A DNA stretch of 64,000 nucleotides, taken from assembly GCF_900107235.1 (NCBI RefSeq), contig NZ_FNPF01000015.1:1-64000 (forward strand), in the 5' to 3' direction. The notes under the pieces were generated by a model. It was not told the origin of the DNA, did no database searches, and saw only the letters and a program-made list of their open reading frames with translations. Shown here one piece after another: positions 32,051 through 40,574 of the stretch (its first letter is position 1; every line of letters starts with the position of its first letter). The stretch comes from Citreimonas salinaria. Its GTDB lineage: Bacteria > Pseudomonadota > Alphaproteobacteria > Rhodobacterales > Rhodobacteraceae. The position numbers and the translations under genes were made by a program.

Positions 32051-33316
32051 ATGCGTCTATTCTTCGCGCTCCTCCTCACCCTGGCTCCACTGCGGGTGGC
32101 AGCTCTGGAGTTCGAGCACGAAGTGGTGGACATGAGGCCGATCCTCCCGAAGACCCTGGAGATCTCGATCGCCGGGAATTTCGTGTCCGGCGACAGCGAC
32201 CGGTTGCAGCAAATCCTCACCAGCACGCTGGACCCTGATTTTCGCGACGTCAGCGTCACGTTCGACAGTCCGGGTGGTTCCCTGATCGAGGGCCTTCTGA
32301 TGGCCCGAATTTTCATGGAGCTGCCGCAAATCGTTTCGGCCAGAGTTCGATCAGGAGGTGATGAGATCGGTGTCTGCGCGTCCGCGTGCGTTCTGGCATA
32401 TCTCGGTGCCGACCTGCGATACATGCCGGACAACACGCTGATCGGGGTGCACAGGTTCTCGCATCGGCCAGGCGCGATGACGGATTCCGAGGCCAGCAGC
32501 CAGGCGCAGCTCTTCTCCTCGGAGATCGTTGCCCTGATGCAGGACCAGGGCGTGGACATGGAATTGTTCCGTCGCATGTCTGCCACCGGACCTGATGACA
32601 TCGACTGGGTGCCCAAGCCGGTCCTGGAAAGCTGGCGTGCGGTCACCGGGCACGTCTTCAGTGAGACGATGGAATACCGCAACGTGAACGGATCGCTGTC
32701 CCTGCACATGGTCCACGAAAGCATCTACGGGACGAACCAGATGTTCCTGTCCTGCGGTGATAAGGGTCTCATCGCGATCGCGATGCTGGATGAGCCGGAG
32801 CTTGCGATGCTCGGCGACGCGGCCTTCGTGGTCGACGGAGAAGCGTACCTGCTTCCTCCAAGCGAGTACGACCTGATCAATCGTGATGGCGGGCGCACCC
32901 GGATCGTATTCAATGTCCCTCCTGAGGCCGTGCCGGCCTTACCGGGTGCCAATACGATCGGCGCGCGCATGAACACGCCCGGTGGAGACATCTTCTGGGG
33001 GTTCGAGCAGAATATCACCGACAGCAAGGTTCGCGACACTGCCCTTGGCTGTGACAGCACGATGGCACCTCAGAGGAGCCAACCGAGTCCATTGCCGGCG
33101 CCGCGCATGACCGAGTTGCCTGGAACCGATCTTCCAGGCGGAGACATGACGGCCGACGGCCTTCGCGACATCTCGTTCGCCGCCTGCAAGCAGATCTGCC
33201 TCGATACGCCGAGCTGCCGCGCGGTCTCTTTCGTGCAGTCCATGAGCTGGTGCTGGCCCAAGGGCAGTGTCGGCCCCGCCCGGAGCAAGGCTGGCGTGAT
33301 CAGCGCGGTAAGGTGA
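32051..33316 (+). CDS. Secreted ClpP-fold protein with C-terminal PAN/Apple-like domain
   Basis: A 421-aa precursor with signal peptide (1-18). Residues about 35-185 have the crotonase/ClpP-like pattern: FDSPGGSLIEGLLMAR, then GVCASACVLAYLG with the candidate nucleophile Ser111 flanked by two cysteines, and IGVHRF with His134. This matches COG3904-type periplasmic proteins. A second domain (about 200-320) is unassigned. Residues about 370-410 hold CKQICLDTPSCRAVSF...WCWPKG, a PAN/Apple-type disulfide motif. It may be a periplasmic or surface protease with a binding domain. Inactive versions exist in the family, so activity is uncertain. Confidence 0.7.
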   Translation: MRLFFALLLTLAPLRVAALEFEHEVVDMRPILPKTLEISIAGNFVSGDSDRLQQILTSTLDPDFRDVSVTFDSPGGSLIEGLLMARIFMELPQIVSARVRSGGDEIGVCASACVLAYLGADLRYMPDNTLIGVHRFSHRPGAMTDSEASSQAQLFSSEIVALMQDQGVDMELFRRMSATGPDDIDWVPKPVLESWRAVTGHVFSETMEYRNVNGSLSLHMVHESIYGTNQMFLSCGDKGLIAIAMLDEPELAMLGDAAFVVDGEAYLLPPSEYDLINRDGGRTRIVFNVPPEAVPALPGANTIGARMNTPGGDIFWGFEQNITDSKVRDTALGCDSTMAPQRSQPSPLPAPRMTELPGTDLPGGDMTADGLRDISFAACKQICLDTPSCRAVSFVQSMSWCWPKGSVGPARSKAGVISAVR

Positions 33317-33564
33317 CCACGCCAGCCGGTTCTTCAAACCTGATACCCCGGCTGCTCACCATTGGGCGCGCCAGGATACCACCTCCCTACGGAGGTCTTC
33401 AGGCCATTCGGAAGGATCCGGCCGGACGTCGAGCGGGGCGTTTCGGTGGCGACGGGACACTGGCGCACATGCTGCCGAACGGGTCCAGCCCATCCAGCCT
33501 GCGCTGCGATTGACACCGAGGCCCTTCGACCGTCATCCTCAAGAAAATCACGAGCGGTTTTCGG

Positions 33565-34593
33565 ATGCAGAAGAAGACGGTTCCGCGTGGCGCCAAGCTA
33601 GTAATCTACCAAGCAACCAATCGGAACACCGGTAAGATCTATATCGGCAAGGCAAAGCTTGGCATGTCGCACGCAAAGTCGCGACATCATCAGCGCGCGA
33701 AATTCCGCTGGAAGTATGGCTGCGACGGCTACTTCTACTCCTCCATCAGGAAGCATGGATGGGGCGCGTTCGACTGGGAGGTTATCGACCAGGTCGAAAC
33801 TTATGATGAGCTCGACCCTCGGGAAATCGCGTGGATTGCATTCACGAGATCCTACCTGGACAAGTCCGTGGGATACAACATGACGCCGGGCGGCGATGGC
33901 GGCGCGGGTCGGACGTTGTCTGCCCGACAGATCGAAGGGTTGCGGGAGCGGTTCTCCGGCGAAGGGAACGTGTGTTGGGGGAAGTTCGGCGCTGATCACC
34001 CAGCCTACGGGCACGTCAAATCCGTCGAAGGACGTGCCGCAATATCTCGCGCGCTCACGGGCAGAACCCTATCACAGGATACACGCCGCAAACTCTCCTT
34101 GTCTCGGATCGTGCTCACCGCTGAGAGCAAGGCAGAAACAGCGAAACGGAAGGAAGAGGAGCGGGTCGCGAAAAGGACCGAAACGGCCAGGCGCAAGGCC
34201 GCCGGAGAATACAAAGGCGAGAACGCCGGCCCCTCCAAGGTGTCCGATGCGCAGCGCGCCGAGATTTGCCTACGCCGTGCGGCGGGTGAGTCCTACCGGT
34301 CTATCTCAGAAGACTTCCCGCTGGGCCTCACTGGCGTCAGAGCGGTTGCGAAAGACTGGGGACCACTGAACGGGTTCCCCTTCGAGAAGATCGTCGCCCA
34401 CTCGGACCACCGATCGAAGCTCACCGACGACCAGAGGCGCGAGATCATCGGGCGCCACCGCAACGGTGATACCATAACGAAGCTTGCCGAAGCCTTCGAG
34501 GTCGGCGCCACCACCATCTACTGGACGATCTCTGAATGGCGACCTCGCAACGATCTTCCTTACGTCCGCCTCAGCGGTTCATGGGTCGGGTAG
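33565..34593 (+). CDS. Free-standing GIY-YIG homing endonuclease with NUMOD-type domains
   Basis: 342 aa with the GIY-YIG core: VIY (13-15) and YIG (26-28), the RHHQRAKF arginine region, FYSSIRKHGW, and GYNMTPGGDG in place of the usual YN-GGEG metal site. A NUMOD3-like segment follows (GRAAISRALTGRTLSQDTRRKLS), then two helix-turn-helix repeats (DAQRAEICLRRAAGESYRSI and DDQRREIIGRHRNGDTITKL). This is the architecture of phage Seg-type mobile endonucleases. No intron or split host gene is visible around it. Confidence 0.85.
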   Translation: MQKKTVPRGAKLVIYQATNRNTGKIYIGKAKLGMSHAKSRHHQRAKFRWKYGCDGYFYSSIRKHGWGAFDWEVIDQVETYDELDPREIAWIAFTRSYLDKSVGYNMTPGGDGGAGRTLSARQIEGLRERFSGEGNVCWGKFGADHPAYGHVKSVEGRAAISRALTGRTLSQDTRRKLSLSRIVLTAESKAETAKRKEEERVAKRTETARRKAAGEYKGENAGPSKVSDAQRAEICLRRAAGESYRSISEDFPLGLTGVRAVAKDWGPLNGFPFEKIVAHSDHRSKLTDDQRREIIGRHRNGDTITKLAEAFEVGATTIYWTISEWRPRNDLPYVRLSGSWVG

Positions 34594-34736
34594 CTCGATA
34601 GGCGATGAGCGTGGTTCCACAATACGCCGCGTCGGGGGGCGTGGATGAGCCGGGAGAAATCGGCCCATGCGTCCCCGGCCAGTTCTTGTAGGCTGTCACT
34701 GCATACAGGGAAATTGAGGAAGTTTAGCGACTTATG

Positions 34737-35624
34737 CTACCTGAGGTGTCGCGATAGGGCTGCCACGGCATCGAAGATGTCGGTGAAGCGCGCGTAGTAG
34801 AGCTCTCGCGCGGCGAAGGATCGAGATGGCCGGCCTGCCATGTCGCTCTCGATCGCATCGACAAGTCGCAGCAGACGACGCCGGTGAATGCCGAGGCGCG
34901 CCTGGATTGGATCAGCCAGAAGACCGGCGAACGCGGTCACCAGGGATGCTGCCATGAGGAGCACGGCGACAGTCCAGCCGATCTGAGAAACCGATGCACC
35001 AGGCTGAAAGATCCCGTACCAGGCAGATCCGAGGTTCTCCCCAAGCCAGAAGCTACCGATCGCCCTGTCCCGGACGAGGGCATCGGCGACCGTCGGCGCC
35101 ATGGAAACCACGCCGGGCGTCAGACTCCTGAAAATCAGCGCGCCGATCAGGATCGCGATCACAGCTGTGGTGATCTCCGACACCGCGGATCGGGTCGCCG
35201 AGTATGTCTTAAGAGCGAGGTCGGCCGGCGAGCCAGGTTCGGATGCTTTCAGCTGAGGAAGTCTCAGGAAGTCCGCGGCGACCTTGTGCTCGATATGTCG
35301 ACCGGTGGCCGTCGGAAGTACAATCGATGCCAGGAATGAATTTAGCCCAGCCGCCGCTCTGCGCAGACGCAGCAAGTCCAGCACCGCGGCGAAGATGCGG
35401 ACGAGAAGATGGACCGGGGCAAGGGCAACGTTCACTGGAGCGCGGAGCAGATCCCAGCCCAGGGTATGCCGATGAAGGCGCAGTGCGCCGCGCCAGGAGA
35501 AGGTCTCTTCGACGAATGCGTCAACGCGATCCCTGGCCCGCTCGAAGGGATCTCCCTCGCGGACCTCATAGTCGATCGCCATGGCATTTTCAGGCACCAC
35601 TCGCCCCCACGCGGAAGATTCCAT
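34737..35624 (-). CDS. Membrane protein of unknown function
   Basis: A 295-aa protein. The first 70 residues are charged (ERARDRVDAFVEETFSWRGAL), followed by a hydrophobic segment near 75-95 and two clear TM helices (about 155-180 and 218-245). The C-terminus is helical and cytoplasmic. An alternative start at 35582 (MAIDYEV) is possible; neither has a convincing RBS. Similar proteins are widespread in Rhodobacterales but without known role. Confidence 0.55.
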   Translation of the reverse strand: MESSAWGRVVPENAMAIDYEVREGDPFERARDRVDAFVEETFSWRGALRLHRHTLGWDLLRAPVNVALAPVHLLVRIFAAVLDLLRLRRAAAGLNSFLASIVLPTATGRHIEHKVAADFLRLPQLKASEPGSPADLALKTYSATRSAVSEITTAVIAILIGALIFRSLTPGVVSMAPTVADALVRDRAIGSFWLGENLGSAWYGIFQPGASVSQIGWTVAVLLMAASLVTAFAGLLADPIQARLGIHRRRLLRLVDAIESDMAGRPSRSFAARELYYARFTDIFDAVAALSRHLR

Positions 35625-35701
35625 GATTGGCAGAATACAGGAGTTTCGCGAACCCTTCGTGACGATTGTGCCTCCGCGGGCTTCCGTGCGACAGTTATCG
35701 C

Positions 35702-36001
35702 ATGAAAAAGCTTCGATCTCTGCTGGCTGGCGACCTCGCGCTGGACGAAGCCTTCTGGACCTGGGCGGTGACGGGCGGCCTGATGGTCAACATCTCGACC
35801 AGCATCCTCTTTCTGGTTCTCATCCTGCAGGACCTGCCGCTGGCCGCCTTGATCGTGGGCTACGGTTGCTCGGTGCCCTACAACGTGGTCGCGACAATCG
35901 GCGTCTGGCGCTCGGCTGCAGTCTACGGCGGCCCGACCCTCTATGCGGATCTGGCGCGGTACGCGACACTTGCCCTCATGGCGATCCTGACGCTGACTTG
36001 A
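35702..36001 (+). CDS. Small integral membrane protein
   Basis: 99 aa with three predicted TM helices (about 20-45, 48-68, 80-98). Start ATG 35702, weak RBS. Divergent from the gene ending at 34737. No family recognised. Confidence 0.5.
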   Translation: MKKLRSLLAGDLALDEAFWTWAVTGGLMVNISTSILFLVLILQDLPLAALIVGYGCSVPYNVVATIGVWRSAAVYGGPTLYADLARYATLALMAILTLT

Positions 36002-36150
36002 CCCTGTGCCGTGCCGCGGTCTTTCGTCGAACAAAGACGGGCAGTTGAACACCGATCTGTGCGTCCGAGCTCAGACAAACCCGACTGCGTTCATTCCATG
36101 GTATAGGTTCCGAGCCATGCTGCCCTCAGAGCAGGGTCCTGGAGGCCACC

Positions 36151-36453
36151 ATGACACCGATCATCTATAGCGCACAAATCGTGGACCCGACCCGGGACTT
36201 CGACCGCTGTGGCATCACGCCTGGAGGGGCCGTGGATCTGCGTGAGGAAAAGGACGGACGGATCGCGATCCTGTGCCAGCGAAGGACACGGTGGTTCCGC
36301 TGGAAGCGGCGTGCAGTCCCGGTAGGCTTTCTCGACCAGCTGAACGCCGAGCTGATGAAAACGCATCTCGCGCAGATCGACAGCCTCCGGGTGAGGATCG
36401 TTTCGGCCTCGGGACCTGCCAAAAAACCCACCGCCGCGTGTATCTCGGTCTAG
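36151..36453 (+). CDS. Hypothetical small protein
   Basis: 100 aa, basic, cytoplasmic. ATG 36151 behind an excellent RBS (TGGAGG). A CQRRTRWFRWKRR stretch suggests nucleic-acid or membrane-surface contact. Family unknown. Confidence 0.5.
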   Translation: MTPIIYSAQIVDPTRDFDRCGITPGGAVDLREEKDGRIAILCQRRTRWFRWKRRAVPVGFLDQLNAELMKTHLAQIDSLRVRIVSASGPAKKPTAACISV

Positions 36454-36617
36454 GGCAACGTCTGCGCGGCCGGGAAGGCCGAACCGCGGTCTCAAGCATC
36501 CGCCGCGCGGGCAACCAATGCTGTGCCGGAGGCGTTGCCGGCCGAATAGGGAGCGCAGCAATCAGGAACTTGGTGTGCGCGCCTGCGTTGCTGCAAGCGA
36601 ACCGACACGAGGCATTC

Positions 36618-37109
36618 ATGCTACGCTCGATCCTGATGGGCCTTGTCGCAGGCCAGCGCTCGATGGCGCCGCTTGCCGCATTGGCCGGTGCGGCGCGTCT
36701 CGGCAACCTCCCGTACGACAACCCGCAGGCGCGACTGATGGAGCACCCTCTGATCGCAGCTGGCGGAGTGGCGATGGCCGCGGCAGAAGTGGGCGGCGAC
36801 AAGATGAAGACTGCACCCGACCGCACCGTGTTTCTTGGTCTGCTTGCCAGAACCATCACCGGCGGGTTCGCAGGTGCGGCTCTTGCTCCGCCACGGCGCC
36901 AGCTGGAGGGGGCGGCGCTAGGCATCGGTGCCGCGGTGGCTTCCTCGTATTGCGGACTTGCTGCGCGCGAACGGGCGATGCAGCACATGGATCAGACAAC
37001 CTCCGGCTTCGCAGAGGATGTGATCGTTCTCTCGGCAGCCTTCGCGATCGCAAACGCTCGGCCAGCGCTACCGTCTTCTGTCGACAGAGGTGCCCAAAAC
37101 CCATCCTGA
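36618..37109 (+). CDS. DUF4126-like small membrane protein
   Basis: 163 aa with three or four hydrophobic segments and the start MLRSILMGLVAGQRSMAPLA, similar to DUF4126 proteins. The frame is open far upstream, but ATG 36618 with GAGG and the hydrophobic start decide. It lies 40 bases upstream of the broken DNA ligase. Confidence 0.6.
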   Translation: MLRSILMGLVAGQRSMAPLAALAGAARLGNLPYDNPQARLMEHPLIAAGGVAMAAAEVGGDKMKTAPDRTVFLGLLARTITGGFAGAALAPPRRQLEGAALGIGAAVASSYCGLAARERAMQHMDQTTSGFAEDVIVLSAAFAIANARPALPSSVDRGAQNPS

Positions 37110-37148
37110 TTTCGTGGACTGAGTCATCAGCCAGCAAGGGTGACTGCC

Positions 37149-38113
37149 ATGTCCGTTCGATTTCCGCCTCTCGACACGAAACCCATGGAAGCGGAACCAG
37201 TGGACGACCTGCCGACGGGCGCGGGCTACCAGTACGAGCAGAAATACGACGGGTTCCGCTGCCTGGCATTCAGGAAGTCCGATCCGGTCCAACTGCAGTC
37301 GAAGAACCAGAAGTCGCTCGCCCGGTACTTTCCTGAAATCGAGAGCGCGCTCCAGGAGGTCGATGAGACCGGTTTCGTGCTCGATGGCGAGATCATATCC
37401 CCGGAAGGGATCGAAACCCTCCAGCTGAGGCTGCATCCGGCTGCCAGCCGGGTCGAGCAGATGTCGATCGAGCACCCCGCCCGGTACATCGTCTTCGACA
37501 TCCTCGCGCGGCTCGGGAGCTCGCTGATGTCGTCGCCGCTGGAAGAGCGCCGTGCCGTGCTCGAGGAGTCATGGCAGCTCATAAGGGCTTGTCTGTGCTG
37601 GAGCTGCGAAAGAAGACCGCGACGGCCGCCACCGCTCGCAAGTGGATCGGACAGAAGGGGCTCGACGGCGTGATGGCGAAGAGCCTGGCGCTGACGTACC
37701 AGCCGGGCAAACGGGCCATGCTGAAGTACAAGGTCTGGAAGACGGCCGACTGCGTCCTTGGAGGGATCTACCACAAGAAGGGGACGCGGTCGCTCGACTT
37801 CCTGCTGCTCGGTCTCTACGACGGCGAGGGCCTGCTGCACTATGTCGGGCGAGCCCGGATACCCACGGGCGGAGAGGCCATGGGAGGGATTCTGGAGCAG
37901 CTGGCCGGCGAGGGCGGCTTCACCGGTCGCAGGCCAGGGTCGAAGGATCGCTGGAGCGGCGCCGAGCGCGATTACGTCCCCCTGCGGCCGTTGATCGTGG
38001 CTGAGGTGAGTACGGAACTGGTGTCCGCCGATTTCATGAGGCACGGCGCCCGCGTTCTGCGGATCCGGCAGGACAAGAACCCTGACGACTGCTCAATCGA
38101 CCAAATCCGCTAA
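37149..38113 (+). pseudogene. ATP-dependent DNA ligase with a frameshift
   Basis: The adenylation domain is split over two frames. The first (37149-~37570) has the catalytic KYDGFR motif (YQYEQKYDGFRCLAF), motif III (FVLDGE) and motif IIIa-like (YIVFDIL). The second (~37571-38113) has GLDGVMAKSLALTYQPGKRAMLKYK, motifs IV-V, and an OB-fold-like end. The break is at GAGGAGTCATGG (about 37566-37577): restoring one base after GAG-GAG joins the frames as LEE-F-MAAHKGL. It is LigC/LigD-ligase-domain-like. It may be a true pseudogene or a sequencing error. Confidence 0.8.
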
Positions 38114-38167
38114 CCCGGCCGGAGGGGCCTCTAACCACCAACCACTAAAAGTACCATTGAAACTCTA

Positions 38168-38223
38168 CTCAAGGAACGTCTGAACTACGGCTTCGGCTTC
38201 GCCGAAAGCCGGTCACTCGCGTG
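38168..38223 (+). pseudogene. Fragment: C-terminal tail of the small protein family seen at 61754-61960
   Basis: Plus-strand translation LLKERLNYGFGFAESRSLA-stop matches the tail FKERLNYSFGFAESLSVGL of the intact gene at 61754-61960, with about 75% DNA identity over 45 bases. The rest of the gene is missing. Confidence 0.5.
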
Positions 38224-38282
38224 AGGCTTGCCGGGCGACCATTCCCACTTCGGGTTCAGCACACGCCTGACCGGGAGCGACA

Positions 38283-39698
38283 TCACGGCATCACCAGCGC
38301 GGACAGCAGCAATGACACCAGGATGCCGACAGTCAAGACGTAGCCGCCGTTCCAGCGCCATGCCACGTGTGCTGGGCTGACCCCGCCATAGGATGCAACG
38401 AGGAGGACCGATGCGGTAAAGGGCGAGGTGACGCCACTTAGGGCCCAGCCGCTGGTGATTGCAAAGACCATCGCGACAGGCGCGATCCCCAGCGCTTCCG
38501 GCGAAGGCAGTAGCGGACCGATCAGTGACACCGCAAGGATCGGGTTCATGCCGATCTGCCCCGTCAGGGGAATGAGCCAGAACACCGAGATCAGCAACAG
38601 GACGGCGGGCACAGCACCCAGATTGATGCCGGCGCCCTCTATCAGCGGCGTTGCGAGAGCCGATCCCAGCGTTCCGATAAAACCTGCCATGGAAAGCAGC
38701 ACCAATTCCCCATTTAAGCCGGGGATCTCGCGGGTGGCGAAGTCAGACACGCTGTCGCGTATGGCTGCCGCAGGGTGATCCCGGCCTGCCTGCAGGGCGA
38801 CCCATACGACCGCGATGAGCGGCACCAGCGCCATGACAGCCCCGAATACCCATACCCCGAAGGCGAAGTGCACGGCGGCTGCAGATGCGAATACGACCGC
38901 AAGAAGCGTGATCAACGGTCTCAGATGATGGAGCCAGGTTCGGCTCGACGAGTCTTGCGAAGGCGACGGTTGTCCGGATGGACGCGGCTTGAAGATGGTG
39001 TCCAGCCCCCAGCCCGTGAGAATGAGCAGAACCACGCCAACCGTGGCCACGGGTAGTACCCCGGCCCAGCTTGCGCCGGGAACGACCGAAAGGGTGATGG
39101 CCAGCGAGAAGCTCAGAGGAGACCACACGAGGGTCGAAGCAAAGCCGCGCTGGATGGCGACCAGCATGCGTCGAACGCGATGCTTGCGGACATACGCGCT
39201 CGGTGCCTCACGGGCGCTCTCCGTCGCCAGGCCGCCGAGTAGGGAGATCGATCCATAAAGAAGGATCAGGCCAAACAGGTGGCCGCCAATAGTGAGCGCG
39301 AGGTAGCGCTTTCCCGGCGCCTGATTGGACAGGAAGCGACCGCACTCGATGATGGCGGGTGAGCTCGCCGCTGCTGTACGGATCGCCGTCAGCGCGCAGA
39401 AGAGCGCCGCGATGAAGCTCGCTTGTTTCAGCGCGCGCAGTATGGCCTCGTCCCAGTCGGGCAGGACAGCGATAGCAAGGGCGGTCAGCAGCAACCCGAT
39501 GAGGAGGAAGGCGACACGTGATCTTCGCATCTGGGGCGCAAAGGCAGCGAGCCCGCAAATCACGAAGCCGCCGGCAATGTAGGAGAACGCGGGCAACCCC
39601 GTAAACTCGAAGGGCACGGTCACGAGCAGGGTGGCGATCATGAACAGGCCGCCGAGCTGATTTCGGCCCTCGGACGACCCAACGTTCAAGTTATTCAC
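38283..39698 (-). CDS. Multi-TM permease-like membrane protein
   Basis: A 471-aa protein with about 12 TM segments, with internal symmetry and a Gly/Pro-rich half-helix-like stretch (TGQIGMNPILAVSLIGPLLPSP) as found in ion-transporter superfamily permeases. The start is GTG 39698, RBS unclear; ATG at residue 20 is an alternative. Substrate unknown. It may be an organic anion transporter. Confidence 0.55.
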   Translation of the reverse strand: MNNLNVGSSEGRNQLGGLFMIATLLVTVPFEFTGLPAFSYIAGGFVICGLAAFAPQMRRSRVAFLLIGLLLTALAIAVLPDWDEAILRALKQASFIAALFCALTAIRTAAASSPAIIECGRFLSNQAPGKRYLALTIGGHLFGLILLYGSISLLGGLATESAREAPSAYVRKHRVRRMLVAIQRGFASTLVWSPLSFSLAITLSVVPGASWAGVLPVATVGVVLLILTGWGLDTIFKPRPSGQPSPSQDSSSRTWLHHLRPLITLLAVVFASAAAVHFAFGVWVFGAVMALVPLIAVVWVALQAGRDHPAAAIRDSVSDFATREIPGLNGELVLLSMAGFIGTLGSALATPLIEGAGINLGAVPAVLLLISVFWLIPLTGQIGMNPILAVSLIGPLLPSPEALGIAPVAMVFAITSGWALSGVTSPFTASVLLVASYGGVSPAHVAWRWNGGYVLTVGILVSLLLSALVMP

Positions 39699-39969
39699 CT
39701 CGCTGGAGTTCTTCCGGCCGCAGTCTCGTGCGTCGCGCGGGGAGTGTCCAGCCAGAGCTATGGTTCAGAGCTCAGCCTGCAGGTGACGCGCAGGCCACGG
39801 TCGGCGAGAGACCAGAGGAACTCAATCCAGAACGTCTCCGCCTCGGAGGGTCGATCTCGACGCAGAGCCTCGTTTCTCGACCGGGATCGGCTCGCCGGTG
39901 ATCATGCTCTCGTCGACGGAAGATCCGCATTGTGTAGATCGCGTCCGCCGCCTTCGGCTTCGGCGCCGC

Positions 39970-40400
39970 CTTCAACGCGGGATCGAACGTGAGCGGTTTC
40001 TCGGCGGGCCTCTATGAGAGCACGCCCGAGCGTCAAGGCTATGCCAACGGCTACAAGCCCAAGCGGATCGACACGCCTGCGGGCACGGTGAGCTTGCAGG
40101 TGCCCTAAGCCGCCGGGCACGAAGGAGAGCCATTCTACCCGCAATCGCTCGAGCGCGGACGGCGGGCGGCCCGGGCCGTCATGCTGGCGGTGGCCGAGAT
40201 GTACGTCAAAGGCGTCTCAACACGCGACGCCGAGGCTGTCATGCGCGAGTTCGGGATCGAGAGCTTGTCGTACTCGCAAGTGAGCCGGGCAGCCAAGCTG
40301 CTTGACGAGGAACTGGAAGCATGGCGCAACCGCCCTCTTGGCCAAGTGATATACCGCATCTTTGATGCCCGTTACGAAAAGATGCGCCACGGCGGCGTGG
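39970..40400 (+). pseudogene. IS256 (mutator) family transposase remnant
   Basis: Translation gives IERERFLGG, then (frame change) YESTPERQGYANGYKPKRID and TVSLQVP-stop-AAGHEGEPFYPQSLERG. Next comes an open stretch with VMLAVAEMYVKGVSTRDAE and DARYEKMRHGGV. This is the N-terminal half of an IS256-type transposase with a nonsense codon and a frameshift. The catalytic C-terminal half is absent. Confidence 0.75.
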
Positions 40401-40565
40401 AGATCGACGATGTCGAAGGTCTCAAGAAGGCGCAGAACCTGGTCCGGCGGCAGGTCCCATTCCGCCAGAGGTGCTGCCTGATCCAGGACGTTGATCTTGC
40501 GCTCGATGAGCGGCAGGTACGGCCCCGTCCTGCCCCGCTTAAGGCACTTTGCTCTGACACCGCCC
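40400..40565 (-). pseudogene. Unidentified transposon-derived fragment
   Basis: Minus strand reads GPYLPLIERKINVLDQAAPL then AEWDLPPDQVLRLLETFDIV without start or stop, abutting the IS256 remnant on one side and the M20 hydrolase end on the other. It looks like the interior of a mobile-element protein, but I cannot name the family. Confidence 0.3.
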
Positions 40566-40574
40566 TCTAGCCGG

